A stretch of 40,824 nt of DNA from Hyphomicrobiales bacterium (lineage in GTDB: Bacteria; Pseudomonadota; Alphaproteobacteria; Rhizobiales; Beijerinckiaceae), in the NCBI GenBank assembly GCA_947454055.1, contig CANGIS010000026.1:1-40824 (forward strand). The letters run 5' to 3'. Below are positions 26,279 to 34,396 of the stretch, one piece after another; within the stretch, counting starts at the first letter, position 1; each line of letters opens with the position of its first letter. The notes beneath the pieces are model-generated. The model was not told the origin of the DNA, did no database searches, and was given only the letters and a program-made list of their open reading frames with translations. A program made the translations under genes and the position numbers.

Positions 26279-28315
26279 TTAGCGTTCCTTATACGGTTTG
26301 CCTTCCTTGCGGGGCTTGGCGGACGGACGCTGGGCAGCTCCATCATTCGGGCGGCGAGGTGGGCCATCGTTAGACCTTGTCTCGGACTTGAATTTCGGCT
26401 TTCCCTTGTTCCATGCCTCTTTGGCTGCCGGTCGAAAATCTTTGTTAACCGGCGGCTTGCCGACCCGCTCGCTTTTCGTCTCAGCGGGAACATGAGCGCC
26501 GATCTTCTCACCTCTGTCGGTGCGAATCTTATAATTCGGGCCACCATCGCCCCGTTGGGCAGAACCAGTTGGACGGCCTTCCTTCGGACGTCTTTCTTGT
26601 GGCCGTCTTTCTTCTTGCCGTCTTTCTTGGGGCCGATTTTCCTGAAACCGCTTCTCCTTTGGCCGGTTTACGCCGGTTGAAATGGTGACGCCGCTTTGTC
26701 CACTACCGTCGCGTGCAACTTTGGCTGCAAATTCTGCGGCTTTTTTGGCGGTGATTTCAAAACGGGTGTCGCCGTCAAAAATTTTGATCGAACCCACATC
26801 GGCCTTGGTGACGTTGCCTGCCTTGCAGATCAACGGCAAAATCCATTTCGGATCGGCGCGGTCCTTGCGGCCAATGGACAAAGTAAACCATGTCGCACCC
26901 GCCATTTCCTCGCTATCGCGCCGCGTACGAGGCCTCGGTTCGTTGAAACTGGAACTATTCTCGCGGCTTCGCTCGCGAGATTTGCCATTGCGCTGAGGAA
27001 GCGGGGTTTCGGATACATCTTCGGGAGCAGGGCGGGACTGATATTGCTGCCGCAAATAGGCCGCGGCCAATTGTTCGGGCGCCATGCGCGCCAGCAAATC
27101 GGCAACAAAGGCCGCCTCCGCTTCATCCGGCATCGGCGCATTGACGGCTGCTTGAAGAATTTGATCGCGGTTTCTAGCATCAATTTCGGTCGCGGTTGGT
27201 GCACCACGGGTCGAGGCTTTCACATTGGCGATGTCCAGCACGCGTTCGGCTGCTGCATAACGTCGGACCGGCACGATCAGAACACAAACGCCCTTTCGGC
27301 CGGCGCGACCCGTCCGCCCCGAGCGATGCAGGAGAGTGTCCGGCTTTGAAGGCACATCGGCATGAATAACGAGGTCCAGATTGGGCAGATCAATGCCCCG
27401 CGCCGCCACGTCGGTTGCTACGCAAACCCGTGCACGTCCATCCCGCATAGCCTGAAGCGCGTTGGTTCGCTCGGATTGCGAAAGTTCTCCGCTCAAGGCG
27501 ACAACGGTGAAGCCGCGTTCGGAAAGTTGCGAGGTTAAATGTTTGACGGCCTCACGCGTGTGGCAGAACACAATGGCGCTGCGGCTGTCAAAATAGAGCA
27601 AGGTATTGATGATCGCTTTTTCGCGCTCATGCGATTGCGCCACTACCATCTGGTAATCAATATCGGCATGGCGTTCGCTTGCAGCCGTAGCGGTTAACCT
27701 AACCGCATCGCGTTGATAGGTTTTTGCGAGATGGGCAATGGTTTTGGGGACGGTGGCCGAAAACATCAAGGTTCGGCGCGTCTCTGGGGTGGCTGCAAGA
27801 ATGAATTCGAGATCTTCGCGGAAGCCCATATCGAGCATTTCGTCTGCTTCATCGAGAACAACGGCCCGCAAATCGGTTAGATCGAGCGCCCGCTTGTTGA
27901 TATGGTCGCAGAGGCGGCCGGGCGTTCCCACAACGATGTGAGCGCCCTGATCGAGCGCACGCCGCTCGGTGCGGGTATCCATTCCACCCACGCAAGACGT
28001 GGTGATGACGCCCGCATCGGCATAAAGCCAACTCAATTCGCGTTGAACCTGAAGGGCAAGCTCGCGAGTCGGCGCGATAATCAAGCCAAGTGGGCGACCG
28101 GGAGGCGGAAAGTTCTTGGCATCGCCCAGAAGCGTCGGCGCGATCGCAAGTCCGAATGCCACCGTTTTACCGGAACCCGTCTGAGCTGAAACCAGCAAGT
28201 CCTTTCCTTCGGCTTCCCCTTCAAGCACAGAGTGTTGAACGGGCGTCAGAGTTTCATAGCCCTGCTTGGCAAGGGCAGAGGCCAAAGCAGGATGAATAAG
28301 CGCGAAAGCAGACAT
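26279..28315 (-). CDS. DEAD-box RNA helicase with DbpA-like domain and basic tail
   Basis: This 678-residue ATP-dependent RNA helicase probably acts in ribosome assembly or RNA decay. Helicase core motifs are motif I AQTGSGKT (44-51), APTRELALQV, VVGTPGRL, DEAD (155-158), FSATVPKTI, FCHTREAVKHL, ATDVAARGIDLPNLDLVIH and HRSGRTGRAGRKG. A linker rich in Arg, Ser and Glu (about 435-475) precedes a DbpA-type RNA-binding domain (about 478-545, WFTLSIGRKDRADPKWILPL onward). The last 125 residues are a highly basic, repetitive tail with units such as RPQERRQEERRPQERRPKEG. I start at ATG 28315 (MSAFALIHPALASALAKQG); an upstream TTG extension of 11 residues is less likely. A tRNA-Ser gene lies upstream on the same strand. 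It is DeaD/CsdA-like, but I give no symbol. Confidence 0.93.
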   Translation of the reverse strand: MSAFALIHPALASALAKQGYETLTPVQHSVLEGEAEGKDLLVSAQTGSGKTVAFGLAIAPTLLGDAKNFPPPGRPLGLIIAPTRELALQVQRELSWLYADAGVITTSCVGGMDTRTERRALDQGAHIVVGTPGRLCDHINKRALDLTDLRAVVLDEADEMLDMGFREDLEFILAATPETRRTLMFSATVPKTIAHLAKTYQRDAVRLTATAASERHADIDYQMVVAQSHEREKAIINTLLYFDSRSAIVFCHTREAVKHLTSQLSERGFTVVALSGELSQSERTNALQAMRDGRARVCVATDVAARGIDLPNLDLVIHADVPSKPDTLLHRSGRTGRAGRKGVCVLIVPVRRYAAAERVLDIANVKASTRGAPTATEIDARNRDQILQAAVNAPMPDEAEAAFVADLLARMAPEQLAAAYLRQQYQSRPAPEDVSETPLPQRNGKSRERSRENSSSFNEPRPRTRRDSEEMAGATWFTLSIGRKDRADPKWILPLICKAGNVTKADVGSIKIFDGDTRFEITAKKAAEFAAKVARDGSGQSGVTISTGVNRPKEKRFQENRPQERRQEERRPQERRPKEGRPTGSAQRGDGGPNYKIRTDRGEKIGAHVPAETKSERVGKPPVNKDFRPAAKEAWNKGKPKFKSETRSNDGPPRRPNDGAAQRPSAKPRKEGKPYKER

Positions 28316-28563
28316 CAGAAAATTCTCATCGGTTGGTCTTGTGAACAATGCGACCTAAGACAGCGTACTGTTATTCACCGTCTTAGATGACATAAAAATG
28401 GGCGATCAAGCACAGGAGCAAGATCGGTGGTGCAAAGGGTCGGCGGACCGAACAACTCGGCATCAAGATCCCTGCTTGAACCACGCTATGACATCGTCAA
28501 ACCCACCCGGCTCGAATGGAGCCGTCGGGGCAAGCGTACTTTGTTTAAAGCGGGCTGCATGAG
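28316..28563 (-). other. Leader region between tRNA-Ser and the DEAD-box gene
   Basis: This is 248 bases without a gene, on the upstream side of the helicase start. It contains the perfect inverted repeat ctaagac (28355-28361) / gtcttag (28380-28386), 40 bases from the helicase ATG, and the short hairpin cggctc-gaatg-gagccg (28508-28524). Neither has a T tract. Helicases of this class often have long regulated leaders in other bacteria, so the repeats could be part of one, but that is inference. Confidence 0.4.
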
Positions 28564-28653
28564 TGGCGGAAGAGGTGGGATTCGAACCCACGGTGGGCTT
28601 TCACCCACGGCGGTTTTCAAGACCGCTGCCTTAAACCACTCGGCCACCCTTCC
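28564..28653 (-). tRNA. tRNA-Ser (anticodon UGA)
   Basis: This minus-strand tRNA is 90 nt including an encoded CCA (28564-28566). The acceptor stem starts GGAAGGG and pairs with CTCTTCC (one G-U) before the G discriminator. The D-arm region reads GGCCGAGTGGTTTAAGGC, and the anticodon stem GCGGT/ACCGC has loop CT-TGA-AA with the anticodon at 28617-28619. The long class II variable arm (GTGGGTGAAAGCCCAC) is typical of serine tRNAs, and GGTTCGAATCC is the T loop. It reads UCA and related UCN codons. There is no integrase gene beside it and no repeated 3' fragment that I can see. Confidence 0.97.
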
Positions 28654-29111
28654 AAACCCGTCAAATGAACGAAGCCAATCGATGTCCGCATTCATTTATA
28701 CAGGAGCGCTCTATACGCACTCTAAAGCGATTGGACAATATCGGATATCGCGACTCATCGATCAGATCACGGCAAAGGAATCCCGGACAACGATGGAAGC
28801 CAGGGCTTGCTTGAGGCACTAAACAGCGAATGCATTAGATCTGATTTGCAACCTAAGGCAGTATATCTGGTAAGATGTGAAATAATTTTTGATAATTACA
28901 ACAACGACTTGTCGGGTCTTCTTCAAGAAATCGGGGGTAAAGATTGATTAAGGCGAAACTTCAGGTTAATCTCGGGGTAATACAAATGGACGTATTTCGT
29001 GATCCTCGCTCGTTGAGACTCACCTAGAACAACATGATCCTCATGATGTTCGGCGAAACGAAAGACAACGGTTTGACGGCAAAAATTTTTTCGGCGCCTC
29101 TTTGGTCTTCG
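28654..29111. other. Gene-free interval between tRNA-Ser and rlpA
   Basis: This 458-base AT-richer interval lies between divergent transcripts. Its left part holds the probable tRNA promoter (28710-28738). The right part precedes rlpA and contains the inverted repeat GATTAA-N14-TTAATC (28946-28971) and two similar strings, tcgggggtaa at 28931 and ctcggggtaa at 28971, 40 bases apart. Short open frames exist on both strands, but none has both a ribosome site and recognisable sequence. The rlpA open frame itself continues upstream to 29034. I see no mobile-element remnant. Confidence 0.5.
28710..28738 (-). promoter_or_regulatory. Probable promoter of tRNA-Ser
   Basis: On the minus strand, TTGTCC (28738-28733) and TATAGA (28715-28710) are separated by exactly 17 bases. 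Both resemble the housekeeping-sigma hexamers. Transcription would start near 28703, about 50 bases before the mature tRNA 5' end, leaving a normal-sized leader for RNase P. This is a prediction from motif and spacing only. Confidence 0.5.
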
Positions 29112-30125
29112 ATGGAAGGCGGAATTGTAGCGCATATCCGGTCATCGCGTGCAGCTCGCATTGCGGTTATCGTCGGTGTCGGTTTGCTTGTAGCCAATTG
29201 TGCCGGGCAGAAGACGTCCCGCATCGATCCCAAATACGGCGTCAGCCCGAGCCCCCGTGTGGTTGCTGACGGTGAAGCCGTGCCAAAAGGTGGTGGTTTT
29301 TCTAAGATTGGAAAGCCTTATGTCATAGCTGGCGAGGTTTACACGCCGCGGGACATGAAAAAGTTTTCGGCGACGGGTTTAGCGTCCTGGTACGGATCGC
29401 AATTCCATGGGCGCATGACGGCCAATGGCGAGGTGTTTGATGCGTCATCGGTGACAGCCGCTCATCCGACCATGCCTTTACCGTCCTATATCCGCGTGAC
29501 CAACACGTTTAATGGCCGCTCGATCATTGCGCGTGTGAATGATCGCGGTCCTTTCCATTCCAAGCGTTTGATCGATGTGTCCGAGCGCGTAGCTGATGCT
29601 CTGGCTTTCCGCCGGACGGGTACGGCCCGGGTAAAGGTAGATTATATTGGTGCGGCGCCTACGGATGGCAGTGATGATGCCATTTTGATGGCGAGCTTGA
29701 CGACCGACGGATCGCCGGCTTCCTTGCGCGGCGATGCCCGTGCACCGGTACAGGTGGCCAGCAACGAGCAGGCTGAGCCGGTTGCCGCTGCGACCAATGA
29801 CGGTGTTGGTTCAGTCCTGAACCTGTTCTCGCAGACCGAGCCCGTTTCTCAGCCAGTTGTGATGGCGGACGCAACGCCGGTGCTTGATTCGGAGGGCTTT
29901 ATTCCGCTTCCTCCGGTTCGCAACCTGGCGACGCGAGTCAGCTTGATTCCGGCCAAGCCTGTGTTGTTGGCCAGCAAGCCTTCGCTCAGCCCCACGGTTC
30001 AAACGGCCAGTATTCCGATGCCTATTCCACGTCCGGGCGGAATGTTTTATGCGCCGGTATCGGGCTTTGTAGCCACACCGGCCTTCGACCAGTTAACCCC
30101 GCAGCGTTTTATACCGCTGAAATAA
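29112..30125 (+). CDS. rlpA: RlpA-like septal ring lytic transglycosylase / DPBB protein
   Basis: RlpA-family proteins act on peptidoglycan, typically glycan strands without peptides, at the septum. From ATG 29112 the product has 337 residues. The N-terminus (basic RSSRAAR, then AVIVGVGLLVANC) looks like a lipoprotein signal with Cys30, though Asn before the Cys is unusual for a lipobox. The double-psi beta-barrel domain (about 90-180) is clear: GLASWYGSQFHGRMTANGEV and FDASSVTAAHPTMPLPSYI, then IARVNDRGPFHSKRLIDVSE, which includes the conserved Asp. The C-terminal half is low-complexity and has no recognisable SPOR domain. The frame is open back to 29034, and the start has no clear ribosome site. 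A strong intrinsic terminator follows. Catalytic activity is inferred from the family. Confidence 0.88.
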   Translation: MEGGIVAHIRSSRAARIAVIVGVGLLVANCAGQKTSRIDPKYGVSPSPRVVADGEAVPKGGGFSKIGKPYVIAGEVYTPRDMKKFSATGLASWYGSQFHGRMTANGEVFDASSVTAAHPTMPLPSYIRVTNTFNGRSIIARVNDRGPFHSKRLIDVSERVADALAFRRTGTARVKVDYIGAAPTDGSDDAILMASLTTDGSPASLRGDARAPVQVASNEQAEPVAAATNDGVGSVLNLFSQTEPVSQPVVMADATPVLDSEGFIPLPPVRNLATRVSLIPAKPVLLASKPSLSPTVQTASIPMPIPRPGGMFYAPVSGFVATPAFDQLTPQRFIPLK

Positions 30126-30156
30126 TGGATATTTGAAGCAGTCCGTTATTGGGCGG

Positions 30157-30185
30157 CTGACAAATCAGAGTTTCTTATCCTAAAT
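30157..30185 (+). promoter_or_regulatory. Candidate tmk promoter overlapping the rlpA terminator
   Basis: CTGACA (30157-30162) and CTAAAT (30180-30185) are 17 bases apart. The -35 matches TTGACA in five of six positions; the -10 matches only three of six. A start near 30192 would lie inside the left arm of the terminator hairpin, so RNA starting there could not form the full stem and would escape termination. It is listed because no other room exists for a tmk promoter downstream of the terminator. Speculative. Confidence 0.3.
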
Positions 30186-30219
30186 AGCGCGTCGCTCATC
30201 AGCGGCGCGCTATTTTTTT
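30182..30219 (+). terminator. Intrinsic terminator after rlpA
   Basis: The arms aaatagcgcgtcgct (30182-30196) and agcggcgcgctattt (30201-30215) form a 15-base-pair stem with one G-U pair and the tetraloop catc, followed by a T run to 30219. It is a very strong intrinsic terminator 57 bases after the rlpA stop. It ends only 14 bases before the tmk start. Confidence 0.93.
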
Positions 30220-30233
30220 AATGGAAGAACGCA

Positions 30234-30905
30234 TTGTTGCAGCGACACGGCTTGGGCCAATTTATCACGTTGGAAGGCGGCGAGGGGACCGGGAAATCGA
30301 CCCAGATCCGTCACCTGAGAACCCGTTTGGAGTCTATCGGAATTCCCTCCAAACAAACTCGCGAACCGGGCGGGTCGGAAGGAGCCGAGCGGATTCGGGC
30401 GCTCATTTTGGCGGCCGGCCAATCCAGATTCGGGCCATTAACCGAAACATTGTTGTTTTTCGCGGCTCGCAATGACCATTTGGAGCGGGTGATCCGGCCG
30501 GCGCTTGAGGCGGGCCTTTGGGTTATTAGCGATCGGTTTTCCGATTCGACCCGCGTTTATCAAGGCGCAATGGGAACGATTGGCCCAGATATTCTCGATC
30601 GGTTGGAAGCAATGGTCGTCGCATCGACGTCACCTGATCTGACGCTCATTCTCGATTTACCAGCGGATATCGGGCTGGGTCGGGCAAATGCGCGACGCGG
30701 TGAGGTTGCTGCCGATGGGTTTGAGGCAGAAAACATCGAATTTCATCAAGCTCTTCGGCAATGTTATCTCGATTTGGCCAAGCATCATCCTGACCGGTGT
30801 GTTGTGGTCGATGCGCTTGGCAGCGAAGAGCAGGTGGCGGAGCGGATCTGGGCCGTTGTAGAAAGCCAGTTTTCTGGCATTTTGCGTGATCTTTCAAATG
30901 GTTGA
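30234..30905 (+). CDS. tmk: Thymidylate kinase
   Basis: Tmk phosphorylates dTMP to dTDP in the cytosol, an essential step of dTTP synthesis. The 223-residue protein has P-loop FITLEGGEGTGKSTQ, TREPGGSEGAERIRALIL, the DR(Y/F)xxS motif SDRFSDSTRVYQG (thymidine/phosphate contacts) and a LID region GRANARRGE...ADGFEAE. The first usable codons are TTG 30234 and TTG 30237, behind ggaag at 30223-30227; no ATG exists near the conserved N-terminus. It starts just past the rlpA terminator and overlaps holB by 8 bases, beginning the operon tmk-holB-metG-tatD-MBL. In many Rhizobiales a D-Ala-D-Ala carboxypeptidase gene sits between rlpA and tmk; here there is none. Confidence 0.95.
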   Translation: MLQRHGLGQFITLEGGEGTGKSTQIRHLRTRLESIGIPSKQTREPGGSEGAERIRALILAAGQSRFGPLTETLLFFAARNDHLERVIRPALEAGLWVISDRFSDSTRVYQGAMGTIGPDILDRLEAMVVASTSPDLTLILDLPADIGLGRANARRGEVAADGFEAENIEFHQALRQCYLDLAKHHPDRCVVVDALGSEEQVAERIWAVVESQFSGILRDLSNG

Positions 30906-31962
30906 TGACAACGGGCAGGAACTAGACCGCCTTCAAGGGGCCCGTCACCCGCGCGATACGGTGCGGTTGTTTGGACACGAGCGCGAGGAAATCCAGTTTT
31001 TAACCGCCTACCGCTCGGGCCGGATGCCGCATGCCTGGTTGCTGGCGGGACCGGAAGGGATTGGAAAAGCTAGCTTTTCATATCGGGCGGCACGGTTTGT
31101 GCTGGGCAATCCTGACCCTCAATCGGCTTTTGTGACAGCGGCCCGAACGCTCGACACCGATCCTGATTCGCCTTCGAACCGCCGAATTTCGGCGCAATCA
31201 CATGGCGACCTTCGGGTACTGAGGCGCGAGATTGAGGCAGGTAAAAAGACCATTCCGACAGAAATTCGGGTCGAACAAGTAAGACAAGCCATCCAATTTT
31301 TCTCCTCGACCTCGAATGAGGGGGGATGGCGCCTTGCGATCATCGACCAGATGGATGACCTCAACCGGTCGGGGGCCAACGCGCTCCTGAAACTGATCGA
31401 GGAGCCACCGCCCCGTGTCCTGTTTTTGATGGTCACCAGCTCGCCGGGTCGTTTGCTGCCGACCATCCGTTCAAGGTGCCGCGTTTTGAATTTCCGACCC
31501 TTGAGCGAGGGGGAAATCGTGTCCGCTATGCTCGACCAGCCCAAACCGCCGGATCGCGCGACGGCGATGCGCGTGGCGCCTTATGCGGCGGGGTCTGTCC
31601 GCGACGCGATGAAACTGACCGATCCCGCCACATTGGCGATCATCGAGCATGTGACGACGCTGCTACGACGTCTGCCTGCCATTGATCGCGGCGAACTCTT
31701 TGCCATGGTCGAGGGGCTGACAGGACGCGATAAGACGGCGGATTTTGAAACCGTGCTTGATACGGTCAACCGCTGGCTTGGCGAACAATGCCGCGAGCGA
31801 GCAGGAGAGGGCGCCCGTCGCCTTGCGCCCTTGGCGGAGGTATGGGAAAAGAGCGCGCGCGCGGCGAGCGAAACGGACCGGTACAATCTCGATCGTCGCC
31901 CCTTTCTCCTCACGCTGTTCGCTGACCTCGCGGAGGCGGTGCGCTTGTCACATTCGATCTGA
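30898..31962 (+). CDS. holB: DNA polymerase III subunit delta'
   Basis: This is a component of the clamp-loader complex that opens the beta clamp. At 354 residues from ATG 30898 (MVDDNGQELDRLQGARHPRD) it matches the alphaproteobacterial subtype. AAA+ features are the P-loop-like AGPEGIGKASFSYRAARFVL, the sensor-2-side stretch LAIIDQMDDLNRSGANALLK, LIEEPPPRVLFLMVTSSPGR, and the SRC motif in RSRCRVLNFRPLS. The zinc-binding cysteines of the E. coli protein are absent. The start overlaps tmk by 8 bases, so the two should be translationally coupled. metG follows after 46 bases. Confidence 0.95.
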   Translation: MVDDNGQELDRLQGARHPRDTVRLFGHEREEIQFLTAYRSGRMPHAWLLAGPEGIGKASFSYRAARFVLGNPDPQSAFVTAARTLDTDPDSPSNRRISAQSHGDLRVLRREIEAGKKTIPTEIRVEQVRQAIQFFSSTSNEGGWRLAIIDQMDDLNRSGANALLKLIEEPPPRVLFLMVTSSPGRLLPTIRSRCRVLNFRPLSEGEIVSAMLDQPKPPDRATAMRVAPYAAGSVRDAMKLTDPATLAIIEHVTTLLRRLPAIDRGELFAMVEGLTGRDKTADFETVLDTVNRWLGEQCRERAGEGARRLAPLAEVWEKSARAASETDRYNLDRRPFLLTLFADLAEAVRLSHSI

Positions 31963-32008
31963 CGGGCCAATAGATGCCCAACAGTTTTGGTTTTAGGGAA
32001 ATTGAGCC

Positions 32009-33568
32009 ATGTCGGGCAAAGAACGCTTTTTTATCACCACCGCTATTTCCTATCCGAACGGGCGACCACATATCGGGCACGCCTACGAACTGATCGCGAC
32101 CGACGCGATTGCACGGTTCAAGCGACTCGATGGTGCTGATGTTTTTTTCCTGACCGGCACCGATGAGCACGGGCAGAAAATGCTACAAACAGCGGCCAGA
32201 GAGGGCATGACCGCGCTGGAATTGGCCGACCGCAATGCAGCCGTGTTCCGTGCCATGGGCGGGGCGCTCAATGCGTCCAACGACGATTTTATCCGTACCA
32301 CCGAGGAGCGCCACAAAATCGCGTGTCAGGCGATCTGGAACCGGATGGTGGATGCGGGTGACATCTATAAAGACTCCTATGCCGGCTGGTATTCCGTTCG
32401 CGATGAAGCCTATTTCGCCGAGGACGAGACGGTTCTGGGTGGCGATGGCATTCGCCGGGGTCCCACCGGCACACCGGTCGAATGGGTGGAGGAAGAAAGC
32501 TATTTCTTCAAACTATCGGCCTACCAGGACCGCCTTCTGGCCCTTTATGACATAAAGCCCGATTTCATCAGCCCGTCTGAGCGTCGCAATGAAATTGTGA
32601 GTTTCGTTAAATCCGGTCTGCGTGATCTTTCCGTTAGCCGCACGACCTTTGATTGGGGCATTCCGGTGCCGGGCGATCCCAAGCATGTGATGTATGTCTG
32701 GGTCGATGCGCTGACCAATTATATCACCGCTACCGGCTGGCCAGATGAGACGGCCGAGCGGGCGGCCTATTGGCCTGCCAATGTGCATATCATCGGCAAG
32801 GATATTGTCCGTTTTCATGCCGTCTATTGGCCTGCCTTTTTGATGTCGGCCGGTTTGCCCCTGCCGGAACGCGTGTTCGGCCATGGCTTTTTGTTCAACC
32901 GCGGCGAGAAAATGTCGAAATCGGTTGGCAATGTGATCGACCCGTTCAACCTTGCCGAACATTATGGTGTTGATCAATTGCGCTATTTCTTCCTGCGCGA
33001 GGTGCCTTTCGGTCAGGACGGGAACTATTCGCACGAAGCCATCGTTAACCGCATCAATGCCGATCTGGCCAATGATCTCGGCAATCTGGCGCAACGTTCG
33101 CTGTCGATGGTCGCCAAAAATCTGGACGGTAAAATGCCGTTGCTTGGCGAGTTGAGCGAGGCCGATCGCGTTATGCTGGGCGAAGCCTATGATTTGCCGA
33201 ACAAGGCCCGTGCGGCCATGAAGGATTTTGCCCTTCATACGATGCTCGCCGATATGTGGCGCGTGGTGGCAGACGCCAATCGCTATTTCGCGTCGGAGGA
33301 GCCTTGGACGAAGCGGAAAAACGATCCTGTCCGGTTTGAAACGGTGCTTGCCGTAACGCTCGAAGTGCTTCGCGTAATTGGCATTATGGTTCAACCGGTC
33401 ATGCCGGTGGCATCGGCCAATCTATTGGACATTGTCGGCTCTCAGCCTGATGCGCGTCACTTTGCGGATGCCGTTGCGACCGACGCTGTGGCTGCCGGCA
33501 CGCTATTGCCGCCACCAGCCCCGATTTTTCCGCGCTATGTTGAAACCGAAGGCGATGCAACGAACTGA
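32009..33568 (+). CDS. metG: Methionyl-tRNA synthetase
   Basis: This class I aminoacyl-tRNA synthetase charges tRNA-Met. The 519-residue protein carries the HIGH motif in [13 protein letters not shown] (residues 21-24) and KMSKS in [16 protein letters not shown] (about residue 302). Also present are [33 protein letters not shown] followed by ALTNY, and [15 protein letters not shown]. The connective peptide lacks the Cys-rich zinc knuckles of the E. coli type and there is no C-terminal tRNA-binding (EMAP-like) domain, consistent with the short, zinc-free subclass common in alphaproteobacteria. ATG 32009 has a modest ribosome site (ttgag). It lies in the tmk-holB-metG-tatD run, with 30 bases to tatD. 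Confidence 0.97.
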   Translation: MSGKERFFITTAISYPNGRPHIGHAYELIATDAIARFKRLDGADVFFLTGTDEHGQKMLQTAAREGMTALELADRNAAVFRAMGGALNASNDDFIRTTEERHKIACQAIWNRMVDAGDIYKDSYAGWYSVRDEAYFAEDETVLGGDGIRRGPTGTPVEWVEEESYFFKLSAYQDRLLALYDIKPDFISPSERRNEIVSFVKSGLRDLSVSRTTFDWGIPVPGDPKHVMYVWVDALTNYITATGWPDETAERAAYWPANVHIIGKDIVRFHAVYWPAFLMSAGLPLPERVFGHGFLFNRGEKMSKSVGNVIDPFNLAEHYGVDQLRYFFLREVPFGQDGNYSHEAIVNRINADLANDLGNLAQRSLSMVAKNLDGKMPLLGELSEADRVMLGEAYDLPNKARAAMKDFALHTMLADMWRVVADANRYFASEEPWTKRKNDPVRFETVLAVTLEVLRVIGIMVQPVMPVASANLLDIVGSQPDARHFADAVATDAVAAGTLLPPPAPIFPRYVETEGDATN

Positions 33569-33598
33569 ACGGCACTGCCAGAACGATGGGTTGCACGC

Positions 33599-34396
33599 AT
33601 GATTGTCGATAGCCATTGCCACCTCGACTTCCCCGATTTTGCACCGGAACGCGATGCCGTTATTGCTCGCGCGCAGGCGGCAGGCGTTGGAACCATGCTG
33701 ACAATCTCGACCGAAGTGGGCCGATTTGCACCCATTCAAGCGATTGCCGAAGCCCATTCCGACGTCTGGTGCACCATCGGCACCCATCCGATGCATGCCA
33801 ATGAGGAGCCGGATTTACCGCTTGAGACCTATGTTTCGCTCTCCGAGCATGCGAAATGCGTAGGCATTGGCGAGGCGGGTCTCGATTTCCATTATGATAC
33901 GGTGCCGCGGGATATTGCCGATCGGGTATTCCGAACCCAAATCGCAGCCGCACGCATCACGGGGTTGCCTCTGGTCATCCATTCCCGCCAAGCTGACGAG
34001 GCCATGGCGGCAACGCTTGAGGATGAAATGGGGAAGGGGGCCTTCAAGGCCGTGCTTCACTGCTTTTCGTCCGGAAGAGCCTTGGCAGAAACAGGCATCG
34101 CTCTCGGGCTTTATGTCTCGTTTTCCGGCATTTTGACCTACAAGAATTCGGAAGAAATCCGTGCCATCGCAGCCTATATGCCGCTCGACCGGTTGCTCGT
34201 TGAAACTGACGCTCCCTATCTCAGCCCGCATAGCCGTCGCGGCAAGCGCAATGAGCCCGCTTATGTGGCTGAAACCCATGCGGTTTTGGCGGCCGTTAAA
34301 GGGATCAGCGAAGCCGAACTTGCCACCATCACGACCGATAATTTTTTCCGGCTGTTTTCCAAAGCCAAACGGCCACACGAGACTCTCGCTCCATGA
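33599..34396 (+). CDS. TatD-family metal-dependent hydrolase (DNase)
   Basis: This 265-residue TIM-barrel hydrolase of the amidohydrolase superfamily belongs to the TatD/YcfH group, whose characterised members are Mg-dependent 3'-5' DNases. Metal ligands are visible: the N-terminal DSHCHLDF (H-x-H), the Glu in CVGIGEAGLDFHYD, His in LVIHSRQADEAM, His in VLHCFSSG and Asp in LLVETDAPYLSPH, followed by RGKRNEPAYV. ATG 33599 gives the standard N-terminus. It sits directly after metG and overlaps the next gene by 4 bases (ATGA). This metG-tatD-MBL order is common across bacteria. YcfH/TatD naming is ambiguous, so the symbol is left empty. Confidence 0.94.
   Translation: MIVDSHCHLDFPDFAPERDAVIARAQAAGVGTMLTISTEVGRFAPIQAIAEAHSDVWCTIGTHPMHANEEPDLPLETYVSLSEHAKCVGIGEAGLDFHYDTVPRDIADRVFRTQIAAARITGLPLVIHSRQADEAMAATLEDEMGKGAFKAVLHCFSSGRALAETGIALGLYVSFSGILTYKNSEEIRAIAAYMPLDRLLVETDAPYLSPHSRRGKRNEPAYVAETHAVLAAVKGISEAELATITTDNFFRLFSKAKRPHETLAP

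Noticed and set aside
28508-28524. Hairpin cggctc-gaatg-gagccg as terminator of tRNA-Ser
   Set aside because: The stem is only six pairs and no T tract follows on the minus strand; too weak to call.
28560-29111. Integration site or mobile-element remnant at tRNA-Ser
   Set aside because: No integrase, no duplicated tRNA 3' fragment and no composition change are visible around it.
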